From: Ectobius pallidus
Taxonomy: Eukaryota > Arthropoda > Insecta > Blattodea > Ectobiidae
DNA length: 64,000 nt
Reading direction: 5' to 3'
Assembly: GCA_964059195.1 (NCBI GenBank)
Contig: CAXKWD010000002.1
Span: forward strand, 150,553,042 to 150,617,041
A program made the position numbers and the translations under genes. Positions within the stretch are counted from its first letter, which is position 1; each line of letters begins with the position of its first letter. The notes below the pieces were generated by a model. It worked only from the letters and a program-made list of their open reading frames with translations. It searched no databases and had not been told where the DNA came from. Shown here piece by piece: positions 11,462 to 22,400 of the stretch.

Positions 11462-11764
11462 TAGGGTTGCCACCTTTTGGTAAGGCTAAGGAGGGACACT
11501 TATCGAATATATGCATATTGCCGATCTTCATACCTAAATTTGTACATGGAACAATTTATTAATACGAGAAAGATGGCATATATTCGTTACAAAGCCAAAA
11601 GTGAATAGGCTATGTAACAGTAACACTAACATTAGAAAAGAAAGGGCTAGCAAAATAATAAAAAAAATATATATAATGCATCCCTCTTAGGCATAATTCG
11701 GGATGCTGAAAATGTTCTTAAAATGCGGGATGTCCCGCCAAATTCGGGACAGGTGGCAACGCTA
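11462..11764. mobile_element. hAT-type MITE (303 bp)
   Basis: Left end TAGGGTTGCCACCT and right end AGGTGGCAACGCTA are inverted repeats. The 8-bp sequence ATCCCGGG flanks both (11454-11461 and 11765-11772). It has no coding capacity. It accounts for the C-terminal end of the overlapping minus-strand ORF. Confidence 0.88.
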
Positions 11765-11772
11765 ATCCCGGG

Positions 11773-11999
11773 CCTCCATATTCATAGCTTCCAGTAGACT
11801 CAATTATTTTTAATATGTTATTATCCACAAATGTGAATTTTTTGTTTTGTTTTTCTGAATCTCTCATAATTGCTGATGGTAGCCTGATTCTGTTAGCATA
11901 TTCTACAAAATAATTCTTCACTGCAATACAAAATTCCTGGCATAAATATAATAATTGTAATTCCTTAAACATTTCATGGTCCTTAATCAAATACCCCAT
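11773..11999 (-). pseudogene. Fragment of unknown coding sequence of the LTR retrotransposon
   Basis: About 76 codons (MGYLIKDHEMFKEL onward) remain open upstream of the hAT MITE on the minus strand. They lie directly downstream of the protease-like relic once the P-like element is removed. I recognise no domain. It could be part of a lost pol or of a 3' gene, or be chance. Confidence 0.3.
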
Positions 12000-12036
12000 C
12001 CTCTCTCTTTATGATTCTTATCTACTATCGTGATAC

Positions 12037-15000
12037 CAGGGCGAGTAAAGCATTAAGTGGTGGAACTTGCGTAGTTCACCGTTCCCGCCGCGTGATGGTG
12101 CTAGCTCCGTCATCACTGGCTCGCTGCATGCATAGGTATTGGAGTAATCAGTTTTAGCTACATGTTTTGCGACATATGATGAGACAATGCATTAGTGGAA
12201 TTTCTTTACGCACGTAAGTTACAGTTACACTCCGAAATAACTAAATTAAATATATTTGTTACTTTTAAAATCTTACCTCTAGTTACAAGAAAGTTTTGAC
12301 AGTTTCCTTGAGGATTTTGCAGTCGCTCTACATCTCTTCTCTCTTGAAATTTCTTTCGCGCGGAAAATGAAGCGACATTTAATATAATGAAATATTAGTT
12401 GAGGCAGATATAGAAGTAAATGATCCTCTGAACAACATAACGATCGAAAAACTGGCAGATCATACATAAGCTCTATGCAGTCTGAAAATATATCGCCCCA
12501 AAGTGCATCTTCTTTAGTCAGCTTCCCTTCAATGGCATTGTCTACTTTTTTTATTACATCGTAAAATGGCACAGAAGGATATTTCAGGAATTTACACCTG
12601 TCTCCAAAGTCCCTTGTGTTACAAAGAGTTTGAATATCCTTCAAATATGAGGTGGGTCCATGTTCTAATGATGCCATGCATTTCTTGCAATTAATGTATT
12701 TTTTTTCTGCCGTATGAAGCAAGTAGCCACAAAGGTAATAAGTAATATTATTACCTGCCATTGTTGAGTCACCATCTAAAGGAATTAGGTCCGGTTCAAT
12801 ATCCATTATAGAAATTTTCTCTCTTATTTCTTTCTGTATATTTTCCTTTACCTCCCTGCTTTTCACTACTTCTCTTCTTGCCATTGATCTCATTTGTTGA
12901 GTGAAGGAAGTCAGCTTACTATCAATTGCATCTTCACAGTTCGCTTGAGAAGAGAGGATTCCTTTTACAGGGACATAAATAGACTGGAGCAAATGTAAAT
13001 TTAAAAAATCTATTGAGGTTGGATGATCTTCACTACTTAAACCTCGGATAAGACCAAAATGCCTTTCAGCCGGATCTTGGTTTAATTTTGCTGTTAAAAC
13101 ATACTTGTAGCCTGATGCCCAAAGATATTCAGCCAAATCAAGGGTACTCTTGATAGTAACACGAAGAGATTCTAGGGTCTGGGAAGATGCAAATGTGTTA
13201 TCATTTCGCTGAAGAACTTCATTGAACAATTTCAAGGTTTTGTGTTGCCTATTATCTCTTTGAAGACCTTCGACTGGTAATTTAGAATTCATGCCATCGA
13301 ATAGATTGTTCATATCACTCGTGAACATTTCAGTATTTTCACTGTTTTCGAAGCCCTGTATACCAAGTTCCCTGCAGAATTTCAAACCCAAGGAAACTGA
13401 CCTGCTAAAAAGCTGGGTTGCTAATTTTACACTCATTCTCTGAAATACTTTGGGTTCTAGATGGGATAGTGTTAGCTGTGGGACAACTCTCTTTCCATCA
13501 CCTGACTTTGTGTCAAAATCATACAGTTTCCTGTAATAATCATACTCTATGGTACGACCGTTGTATATTGCTGTACCCTGCTTAAGGAAATTGTTTCGCA
13601 CACATTTAACTTCATGGCAAATATCACCTAAAGCAAAAATCTTTCTGCTTGAATCACTTGGATTTGAAATGAAATTATTAATTTCGTTCACTTTACCTGA
13701 AATACCAAGTTCTTTCCAAGCCTTCTTATTGGGTTGACTACCGTCACAAGTAAAAGCCACCACTCTCACATTACTCTTCTCTAATTCAATAATAACCTGC
13801 AAAATTATCTTTGCCAGTGTAGATCCATCAGTTGCATTTTTGCTTAAATAAACAGCAATAGGTTGCACCCAGTTTTTCATAAGAGGGACAAGGAAAAATA
13901 CTAAGGCATGGTCCCCTAGAACATTTTTCTGTTCTTCCTTTGTAAACTGATCTAGATTTACAAATCCATCGAAAGTGCAAGAGCTAGAATTATATCGTAC
14001 CTCTTCTCTCAATTTTACTTCATCAAATATCAAAATACAGTTACGATGATTGACATCACTTCCTTCCATGTCGTCAGAGATGGCAGATAAGGCATGAGGA
14101 TTTATACCATAATTGCATTTCAAGCCACGTGATAGCTTGCGCAACAATGAAATTGAAGGCAGAGGTAGCAGCTGGTGATTCGAACAATGTTCATAACCTT
14201 TCCTAGATTTTATTAAAAACAGCAAACTTTCTAAAATAAATTCTGGTTCATAACGCATTCCTTGTGGATTTGTTGCATTCTTTTTTGTCATGGTGCGAAC
14301 CACAAGTTTTTGTTTTTGTTTTAAACTTTTAACATCATACCTTTCTACAATGTTTCTTAATTTTGTTATTTCTTTGAGATAATTAAGTTTCTTTTTTTTA
14401 CTTACGGCAAGAAGGTGTGTCAAACGTTTTACTTTTTTCCGCAGAAGTATAACTTCTGCCGTGTGGTCATTGTTGATAGATGCACATTGTTTCTGGTTGC
14501 ATTCAGTTTCGGTGTCATTGCTTTCCTGCAGTAGAATCTGGCTGCATGCTAATTCACTGGCGTTGCTTTCCTGTGATAGGATCTCGATTTTTCCTTTTTT
14601 CTTTTGCTTTTGTGGAGCACAATGAGGATTTCGTGATTTAGGGGCTTTTCTTTTACGGGGTTCGAAACTCAAATAACTCGGAATCCCGGGAAAGTAATGT
14701 GGTATGGCATTTTCTGTTAATTTCCATCTGTTACGTTTCAATTCTACTGTTTTTCCTTCTATTACAAAGGAATCCACCTTAACTAGCATTTCATTGCTAA
14801 AATGAATGTCGCACACGCAGTCATTTTCCCTTAGCACACGGTCACTTCTTGGAATTGCTTTGTTCCATTCACCCAGACAGCTTTTAGGGGGTCTGAATAA
14901 GTGTCTCCCATCTCCTTTTACATACCCCGATTTACAACCAGGCACAAAACATCCTGGCATTGTGAAAGTTACTTTGTTAGAGTCTTCACTGTTTAGCTGA

Positions 15001-15280
15001 TTCTATTCGCTAAAGGAAATAAAATACACTTGTGAACAATCGCATATAATGATTATGACACAAATAACACTTCTAAAATAGACCATCACAAAATGAATTT
15101 GTACAAATACACTACATAACACGGCATGGTTTAAGAACTTCACAATACACAGCTCTCAATGCCCGCGATTTTCTTAAGGGATGACGATCGCTACGACGCC
15201 TGGTGTGGGAGTTTGGAACTACTTCATCTGAACTATACGCTGTTATGGAAGTTCCAACACTTAATGCTTTACTCGCCCTG
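12037..15280 (-). mobile_element. P-like transposon (3.24 kb), apparently complete
   Basis: Terminal inverted repeats start CAGGGCGAGTAAAGCATTAA and match over 31 of 32 bases, about the 31-bp size of the Drosophila P element repeat. The flanking duplication is GTGATAC (12030-12036 and 15281-15287), 7 bp, close to the 8 bp of the family. The only large gene inside is an uninterrupted THAP transposase. It lies within the LTR retrotransposon just after the protease-like relic. Confidence 0.93.
12279..14960 (-). CDS. P-element-type transposase with THAP domain (THAP9-like), 893 aa, intact
   Basis: Complete ORF with ATG at 14958-14960. The N-terminal THAP zinc finger has Cys4, Cys9, Cys50 and His53, followed by the AVPTIF-like box AIPHYF at 85-90. 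A leucine-rich coiled coil lies near residues 168-205, probably for dimerisation. The RNase H-like core shows IFDEV (Asp313), FTCDGS (Asp406) and DPAERHFG (Glu632), fitting the acidic triad of P transposase. The stretch between them has the size of the GTP-binding insertion of the family. Near 760-790 is a CGYLLHTAEKK and CKKC motif region. It would bind the TIRs and cut both ends in the nucleus. With no stop or frameshift and good TIRs, the copy may be recently active, but splicing in related elements cannot be judged here. Confidence 0.93.
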   Translation of the reverse strand: MPGCFVPGCKSGYVKGDGRHLFRPPKSCLGEWNKAIPRSDRVLRENDCVCDIHFSNEMLVKVDSFVIEGKTVELKRNRWKLTENAIPHYFPGIPSYLSFEPRKRKAPKSRNPHCAPQKQKKKGKIEILSQESNASELACSQILLQESNDTETECNQKQCASINNDHTAEVILLRKKVKRLTHLLAVSKKKKLNYLKEITKLRNIVERYDVKSLKQKQKLVVRTMTKKNATNPQGMRYEPEFILESLLFLIKSRKGYEHCSNHQLLPLPSISLLRKLSRGLKCNYGINPHALSAISDDMEGSDVNHRNCILIFDEVKLREEVRYNSSSCTFDGFVNLDQFTKEEQKNVLGDHALVFFLVPLMKNWVQPIAVYLSKNATDGSTLAKIILQVIIELEKSNVRVVAFTCDGSQPNKKAWKELGISGKVNEINNFISNPSDSSRKIFALGDICHEVKCVRNNFLKQGTAIYNGRTIEYDYYRKLYDFDTKSGDGKRVVPQLTLSHLEPKVFQRMSVKLATQLFSRSVSLGLKFCRELGIQGFENSENTEMFTSDMNNLFDGMNSKLPVEGLQRDNRQHKTLKLFNEVLQRNDNTFASSQTLESLRVTIKSTLDLAEYLWASGYKYVLTAKLNQDPAERHFGLIRGLSSEDHPTSIDFLNLHLLQSIYVPVKGILSSQANCEDAIDSKLTSFTQQMRSMARREVVKSREVKENIQKEIREKISIMDIEPDLIPLDGDSTMAGNNITYYLCGYLLHTAEKKYINCKKCMASLEHGPTSYLKDIQTLCNTRDFGDRCKFLKYPSVPFYDVIKKVDNAIEGKLTKEDALWGDIFSDCIELMYDLPVFRSLCCSEDHLLLYLPQLIFHYIKCRFIFRAKEISREKRCRATAKSSRKLSKLSCN

Positions 15281-15300
15281 GTGATACTATCCACTTTCTT

Positions 15301-15960
15301 TTAAATTTTCAAAATCTCATCCATATTAATGTTATCTTCATTCCCGTCTTCCTCATAACCATAATGACTATTTAATTCTGCTCCAAACATATTTATACTG
15401 CAATCCCCTCTAATATCATACACTTCCTCACAAAAAGTGTTACTAAATTCATCAACTTCAATAATTCCTTCAATATTGGATCGCTGTACTTCCGTCGATT
15501 CCATAATGATACTCGTTGGGCTATTTTCGCCTACAACATTGATAACTTCATTGTTTGATACCTCGGTGTCTTCATAACAGTCTTGCACTATAGTCAAGCC
15601 TTCAATAATAAAGAATTCACATTGGATTGCTTTTTCACCTTCAGAGCATTCTGTGTGATCACTTAAATTATTTGTTAAGAAGGGAACTTCAATAATGCCA
15701 TCTCTATGTTTGATCTTCAAATAATTTTCTTCAAAGTCTATTATTCTTTTATACTCCTGTAATGTATCACAATCATTAATAAAAGGATGGGCTAAGTTCT
15801 TTACTACAGCATGCATATGTCAGCTGTCCACTCTCCAATCTTTAAGGTTACCATTATTTGTTTATCTATTTTGTTCTGATTTGAGGTTTATTCAGCATAT
15901 GTTTATTTTCTATCTTATTTACATCTTGTGTTTTAATTGCTTTATTTTTATTTATTTACT
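15301..15960 (-). pseudogene. Retropepsin-like (protease) relic of LTR retrotransposon
   Basis: The minus-strand ORF from 15816 has IDFEENYLKI after DTLQEYK, resembling the end of retroviral-type aspartic proteases (G-D-x-L-x-x-Y, then I-D-F). Just upstream, in a shifted frame near 15825-15860, is VTLKIGEWTADI, like the strand preceding it. The catalytic DTG/DSG itself is not visible, and the join has a stop and a frameshift. The remaining 120 residues are acidic and unidentified. It ends at TAA 15301-15303, only 20 bases before the P-like insertion. Confidence 0.55.
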
Positions 15961-16013
15961 TTGCGTCTCCCTTTTTCTCTAGCACGGCTTTCTCATCAAT
16001 ACATATAAGACCA

Positions 16014-17095
16014 TTAATATGCTTCGTTCTCATTTACATCATCCTCATCACTAGGCCTATTCTCATTTGACTGCCTATTTACGTCATCTCGGTTACTCTG
16101 GTATGCAAAGGCTTCTGGGTTCAGCGAACTGTTTGTATTCTGTTCCCTTCCATTACCTGCGTTCCCGTTAGAACTATAGCCTTCGTATTTCCCATCTCGT
16201 ACTTCTTCGTTTCTTCGATCGCATTCTGAGAAATGAAGGTGATTGACACTCGGCTGCTGAGGTCGTGACCCACTTCTGTCATAACTACCATTACGTAAGT
16301 TTTGGTTCTGGCTGTACTGGTTATTTCTGTAGCTATTTCCGTCAGGGCGGTTCCCATAACAATTATTATTATTGTTGCCATTTCTCCCATTATTCCCTGT
16401 TCTATAATCTTTATTTGAAGAGTAACCATTATTAGGCCTATCTGTGTAATTTTGCTGGCTGACATTCCTGCCTGTCTGATAATTATTACTTCTATTCTCA
16501 ACTTGATTCTCGCTTTTTGCTTTGCTGTCATACCTGTCATTTACATAAGTATGCCTATCTTGCCCAATTCCTTCCTCGAATTCGGTTAATAAGCTCAAGG
16601 CTTCTGCAAAAGTGTTCGGTCTTGCAACAACTAAGTGGTTATATATCTCCGCCTTGTAATGTTTCATAGTCAATTGTAAAATTTCTTTTTCAGTCAGCTG
16701 TAATTCCAATGATTTGGCGATTTTTATGATTCTCATAAAGTATTCTGACATTGTCAGGTTTGATCTTTCATAATATTTTCCCGAGTACAATGCGGTTCTG
16801 GCCTTATTCTGTCGACTAGCGCTCCAATACCTGTCATAAATAAGCGCTTAAATTCGGCATATCCTACTCCTTCTGACAAAATGAAATGGCACCAATCCTT
16901 GCATTTTCCAACCAAACCTTTCTGCACCACGACCATTTTATAGTCTTCCGCAACTCCTTTCAATTTGAGATAGGTTTCCATCTCGCTTAAAAAAAGGTGT
17001 GGGTCAGATAAATTATCGTCACCAAATCTCGGAATCGTCCATTCATTTCCCCGAATTTGATTTAAATGAATTTGATTTTGAATTCCTGCCTGCAC
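16014..17095 (-). pseudogene. Gag relic, central and C-terminal part
   Basis: Two overlapping minus-strand frames (16754-17095 and 16014-16790) join by a frameshift near 16770. The first has IPRFGDDNLSDPHLFLSEME and later WCHFIL, resembling the capsid-like region of LTR-retrotransposon Gag proteins. The second continues with SLLTEFEEG and then a long Asn/Gly/Ser/Arg-rich tail of about 150 residues. No CCHC knuckle is seen in the tail. The upstream part is displaced to 21.4 kb by a foldback array and a LINE. Confidence 0.6.
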
Positions 17096-17159
17096 AACAG
17101 TATGGTTACCTATAGAGCGTAGGCTACTGTATACCCCCCATCCCCCCCCCCCCCGGTGG

Positions 17160-19245
17160 GAATTTCCGACTCACATTTTGTTGTTGTTGGTATTGCCATC
17201 TAGTTTCAGTTTTTAGTTGTTTGCCCCTTATCAATTACAGCATTTAACCGGAAAACTACGGAAATCCGGAGAAAATGAGTTTTTCTTTGTTCTTTGCTCC
17301 TAATATGCCCAGGGAATTTCTGACTCACATATTTTTTGTTGGTATTGCCATCTAGTTTAAGTCTTTAGTTGTTTGCCCTTTATCAATTACAGGATTTACC
17401 CGGAAATCCGGAGAAAATGAGTTTATCTTTGTTCTTTGCTCCTAATATGCCCAGGGAATTTCTGACTCACATATTTTTTGTTGGTATTGTCATCTAGTTA
17501 GTTTCAGTTGTTTACCTCTTACCAATTACAACATATCCCCGGAAAATCCGGAAAACCAAGTATATACGGAGAAAATGGCAATGTTTTGTTTTTTAAATCT
17601 TTGTTCTTTGCTTCTAATATTCAAAGGGAATTTCTGACTCATATGTTTTTTTGTTGGTATTGCCATCCAGATTAAGGTTTCAGTTGTTTTCCCCTTATCA
17701 ATTACAGAAAATCCCCAGAAAACTCCGAAAACCACTGAAACCCGTAGAAAATGACTTTGTTTTAATTTTTAAAAATCTTAGTTCTTTGCTCCTAGTATGC
17801 AAAGGGAATTGGTGACTCATATGTTTTTGTATTGGTATTGCCATCTAGATTAAGGTTTCAGTTGTTTGCCCCTTATCAATTACAGCATATCCCCGGAAAA
17901 CTCTGAAAACCACGAAAATCCGCAAAAAATGAGTTCGTTTTATTTTTTTAAAAAGCTTTGTTCTTTGATCCTAATATTCCCAAGGAATTTCTGACTTATA
18001 TATTTTTTTTGTTGGCATTGTCATCTAGATTAAGGTTTCAGTTGTTTGTCCGTTATCAATTACAGCATATCCCCGGAAAACCACGGAAATCCACAGAATT
18101 TCTAGAACTCGGAACTTGTGATCTACAGTCACTGTAACCGTTATTGCGAAATAATTATTCTGCTTCAGGTGTGTCCTTTGCAGGTACAAAAGGGTGAGTA
18201 TGTGGACTACGAGATATCTGCCATAATTGTGTTGGTCACATGCAAAGAAAAGGGGAATCATATCTTATAAAAACATGCCAAGTGTAAGTTAAAGTTGTTT
18301 TCTTTACTTGCTCGCTGAAATCTTAAAATCAATGACACTTTGTCCATATTACCAATCCAAAATTGTGCTGTTTTACCCAATGTCCCTTTTCTAACTTCAG
18401 TCAAGAAAGTTTGGTAGGGACTGTGCAAGGTTTGGCAAGATAAATTATCATTCACAGATGTCAAATTAGGATATGAAGGGTGTTCTGCCAGGTTTTCAAT
18501 CGCTTTCATCCCTTCATCATCATCATGATTTTTTCAAGTATTCTTTGTCATGCTGTAATTGGTAAGGGGAAAAGAACTGAAACCTTAAACTATATGGCAA
18601 TAAAAAAAAAATTATGTGATTCAGAAATTCCCTGGGAATATTGGTATCAAGAGCAAAGATTTTTAAAAATAAAAAAACTCATTTTCTCCGGATTTTCGTG
18701 GTTTCCGGAGATGTGATTTAATTGATAAGGGGCAAACAACTGACCCCTTAATCTAGATGGCAATACCAACACAAAAGCATATGAGTCACACAATCTCTTT
18801 GAATATTAGGAGCAAAGAACTACGATTTAAAAAATTAAAACAAAGTAATTTTCTCCGGATTTCCGTGGTTTTCAGGGTTTACGTGGATATGCTGTAATTG
18901 ATAACAGGCAAACAACTGAAACCTTAAACTAGGTGGCAATACAAAAAAAAATATATATGAGTAAGAAATTCCCTTGGAATATTAGGAGCAAAGAACAAAG
19001 ATTTTAAATAAATTTTTAAAAAGTCTATTTCTCTGGATTTCCGTGGTTTTCGGAGTTTTCTGGAGATATGCTATAATTCATAAGGGGCAAACAACTGAAA
19101 CCTTAATCTAGATGGCAATACCAACAAAAAAACATACGAATCAGAAATTCCCTTTGAATATTAGGAGTAAAGAACAAAGATTTAATAAATAAAACATAGT
19201 AATTTTCTCCGTCTATACGTGGTTTTCCGGGATAAGTACAGTAAA
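17160..19245. mobile_element. Foldback-type element: inverted tandem arrays around a coding relic
   Basis: A ~175-bp unit containing TTGGTATTGCCATCTAG and TATCAATTACAG occurs about six times in one orientation (about 17160-18100). It recurs about four times in the opposite orientation (about 18545-19240). Anchor spacing is 135-180 bases. Long inverted repeats made of tandem subrepeats are the mark of foldback elements. The spacer holds a protein relic described separately. Target duplications could not be found, because the left flank is a C-run and the right flank abuts a LINE. Confidence 0.75.
18070..18509 (-). pseudogene. Relic of the upstream half of an Academ-type (XPG-containing) mobile protein
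   Basis: Two minus-strand frames join by a +1 shift at about 18260. They contain GKTAQFWIGNMDKV, then a run of residues like RFQRASKENNFNLHLACFY, then PLFFACDQHNYGRYL. I recall this pattern (TAQFW ... FFA.NR.NY.RY) from uncharacterised multicopy animal proteins whose C-terminal half carries a GCDxxxAF nuclease motif. That assignment is from memory and unverified. Enclosed by the foldback arrays, so it is plausibly the gene of that element. Confidence 0.5.
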
Positions 19246-21250
19246 AAATAAATCCATTTTAGATTTAATAAATGAAAATGTTAAAAAAATAACAAATAAA
19301 GCAGATATAGCAAATGAATTTAATAATTCTAAAAAATAGGGCATAGTGTAACCTCAAATGTTAGGTCATCATCAGACTCTTCTGTGCACAATGACACAGT
19401 CGGGATTCCAACCACATCTATGTTTCTCAGTCCTGTTAACGAAAACGAAATTATTAACATTGTGAAGACTTTAAGAAATAACGTAGTTCCAGGAATTGAT
19501 GGAATAAAAAATAACACATTGAAATCTATCATTAAATATATTGCAAAACCTCTTGTCTATATATTCAATCTTTGTTTCTTAGATGGTGTTTTTCCAAATG
19601 CTCTTAAAACTGCTGTGATAATACCTATACACAAATCCGGAAAAAAAAAAAAATGTACTAAACAATTACAGACCAATATCATTACTTCCGGCCTTTTCTA
19701 AGTTACTAGAGAAATGCATAAAAGTTAGACTACTGAACTATTTACAAAAACATGAAATTATATCTAAAAATCAATTTGATTTCCAGAGCAATATATCTAC
19801 TGACGACGCCTTGATTAGCGTTACAGGTAGTATTATTAACGAATTAGATAAAGGTAATAATTGTTTAGGAATTTTCTTGGACTTACTCAAAGCTTTTGAT
19901 ACTGTTATTCACTCGATTCTGTTAAATAAACTACATAAGATAGGAATTAGAGGAACAGTACACAAATTATTTGAATCATATCTGAGCAATAGATGTATAA
20001 TGATAAAAGTTCACAGTTATATAAGTGAAATATCAAATATCGATATAGGCGTGCCACAAGGAACGATTTTAGGACCAATTTTATACTTAATATATGTAAA
20101 TGACTTGCTAAATTTAAATCTTGATGTAATAAACGGCTCCATATTTTCATATGCAGACGACACTGTAGTTATTTTTACTGGTCAATCATGGGAGGAAACA
20201 TATAAATACGCTAACACAAGCATGGTAATTGTAAAAAAGTGGTTTGATTCTAACCGTCTCTCACTAAACATAGATAAATCAACATTGGTTCCTTTTTCAT
20301 TAACAACTATTGGTCAGATAAAACGGAAGAATTGTACAAATTCAAATTTAATAATACACAATTGTAATTTTGATGTAAAAAATTGTTCATGCTCCCCACT
20401 GAAGGAGGCTGCCATTGTGAAATATTTGGGTATTTTTATAGATCAACATCTTAAATGGTTTCACCATGTTAATTACATCTGTAATTGACTACGCAGAACA
20501 ATTTACAAATTTGTCATTTTACGTCACTGTATGCCCATTACTGTTCTTCGTTCCGTTTATCTAGCCCTGTTCCAGTCCATTATGCAATATGGCATTCTCG
20601 CCTGGGGAGGATTAGCAAAAACTACTCTTGAACCACTTTGCCTTTTACAAAAAAGAATAATAAAAATCTGTCTAAGAAAACCCATTGATTACCCAACTAG
20701 TCTAATATTTTCGGAATTTAATGTTTTTAAGTTTGACCAACTCTACAAATTTTCTTTATTAAAATATTTTCACAAACATCGTGCAAAATACACATCCGGT
20801 GATCATGCATACAGCACTAGAAGAAATAATAATCTACTTCTATCAGATCCCAAATGTCTCACATCAGTAGGATTAAACCATAGCATTAATTTTGGTCCCC
20901 GCTTCTATAACTCTATGATCAGTAGATACTCTGATCTCGCAGTTTACCCCAATTTTAAATTTAATAAGTATGTAAAACATTTTTTGTAATTTTATTAGCT
21001 TTAAGTCATTTATTTTTATTATTATTTATTGTATGTATTTGTGTTTAATATTTTTTGTCTCCTTTTTATAAATTTGTCTTTTCTTTTTCTAGCTCTGTTT
21101 AACATTTTTCACCTTTTTTATAAGTGTGTCATTCTTTCTCACTTTGTTTTTTGTTTCTCCTCTTTCTCCACTCTGATGTTCTGAATCTACACCCGAGCAC
21201 GAGCAGTTTGCTCATTCGGGTGTATTTCTAAATAAATATTTGGTTCTTTT
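19246..21250 (+). pseudogene. Non-LTR retrotransposon reverse transcriptase (jockey/CR1-like), 5'-truncated
   Basis: Three plus-strand frames (19384-19701, 19811-20488, 20531-20989) separated by frameshifts make up a reverse transcriptase. FLDLLKAFDTV (first catalytic Asp), GVPQGTILGP and SYADDTVV (the YADD box near 20150) are all present. They are followed by the thumb region and a C-terminal segment with SVYLALFQSIMQYGILAWGG. The N-terminal endonuclease is missing; homology starts near 19250 in the linker before RT. Lies against the right arm of the foldback array. The 3' UTR is AT/T-rich. Confidence 0.85.
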
Positions 21251-21402
21251 CTTTCTTTTTCTTTTCTTAAAAAGTATTGTACTTTAATTTTGACATTTGT
21301 AAATGTTTTTTGTTTATTTGTGTATTTTTGTATTTGTATTTGTATTTGTACATAAGTTTTATTTGTACTTTTTCAAGCAAAGTTGTTTCTGATTCTTTAA
21401 CC

Positions 21403-22247
21403 TTATCTTACCAAACTGATATTTTCCCTTTCTGTCTTATTGTTTACCGTAGCTTGTGTAATTTCTTTTGTTACGTGAGCTTCAATTTCCTTACCTCTCC
21501 CCTGAAATATATTATTTATCTCTTCTACCTTACTAGATAATGTTTCTGCTACTTGACCTTTAAGATTCTGATTTTTCTCCTCTAGTCCTTTTTGCAGTGC
21601 ACAATATTTGTCTTTAAATTTCTCCTCTACTGTTTTGATTTGTTTTATCACCTCTGCTTCTACTTCCCTATTGTTCTTTACAATTTTATCATTTCTTTCT
21701 TTCTTAGTAGTTTCAAGATTTAGTTCAATGTTAGTGATTTTATTTTCTACTTTATTTAATCCATTTCTAAATTCCTCCGACATCCGATCTAATCTTTCAA
21801 CTACCCTTTTGTTTTCCTCTGAAGTCTGCTCTAATTTTTCAGCAATTTTCTTATGTTCTATTGACATTTGTTTAATCACATTTGAATTTTGATGTAATTT
21901 CTCTACCAACTTATTATTTTCTGTAGCACTACTGTTCTCCTCATTATTAATTAACTCTACCCCTTCGTTAATTACTCCCTCATTCTGCACTATTTCAATA
22001 TTGGAGTTAATTTCTGCCAGTTTAACTACATTTGACTGTCGCTGCTTATGTCCCTATTATGCCTAGTTGTATTTACTTCGGAACTATTTCCTGAATTGCT
22101 AACCTCATTTTTACTATTAATTCTGATTTTTATTTCATCTGAATCCCTATGCCTTTCACTGCACTGTATAATACAAATAGAAAACAAGCCATGCTCACTC
22201 ACCTTATACATCTGAATACACATGCCGTGGGTGAGGCGGTAGCACAC
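21403..22247 (-). pseudogene. Gag relic, N-terminal coiled-coil part
   Basis: Minus-strand ORF of about 195 codons (21403-21990) with a long, highly charged coiled coil: many Lys, Glu and Asn, with heptad-like Leu, Val and Ile. It is preceded by a short frame (22026-22220) that connects by a frameshift. Its position just inside the 5' LTR and its orientation make it the N-terminal end of the Gag whose centre lies at 16.0-17.1 kb. The break near 21400-21440 is where the LINE/foldback block inserted. Confidence 0.55.
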
Positions 22248-22400
22248 CTGCCTTCCACTCCGGCGGCCCGGGTTCGATTCCCTGCCGAGTCGGGGATTTT
22301 CCAGTAGTGAAAAATCCCTTTCCCGGGTTCAGGACTGGGTGTTTGTCAGTAGGTTAAGTCTTAGGTTAAGATAATGCACATTGTGCGCGATTCCTTAATT
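22222..22400 (+). mobile_element. tRNA-derived SINE
   Basis: Pol III-like boxes: A box GGTGAGGCGGTAG near 22230 and B box GGTTCGATTCC at 22271-22281, 40 bases apart as in tRNA. A non-tRNA body follows with CCCGGGTTCAGGACTGG, shared with the copy at 49.05 kb. Too divergent to fold as a functional tRNA. Confidence 0.75.

Noticed and set aside
15112..15294. Small ORF spanning the P-like element's right end
   Set aside because: It crosses the TIR and target duplication, so it cannot be an ancestral gene.
17160..18100. CRISPR-like array of regularly spaced repeats
   Set aside because: Units are ~175 bp, diverged and inverted on the other side; eukaryotic foldback repeats explain them.
19800..20500. 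Group II intron or retron reverse transcriptase
   Set aside because: The thumb and C-terminal segment, frame decay and eukaryotic context fit a non-LTR retrotransposon.
22222..22300. Functional tRNA gene
   Set aside because: A and B boxes are present but no cloverleaf with a proper acceptor stem could be formed by eye, and a SINE body follows.
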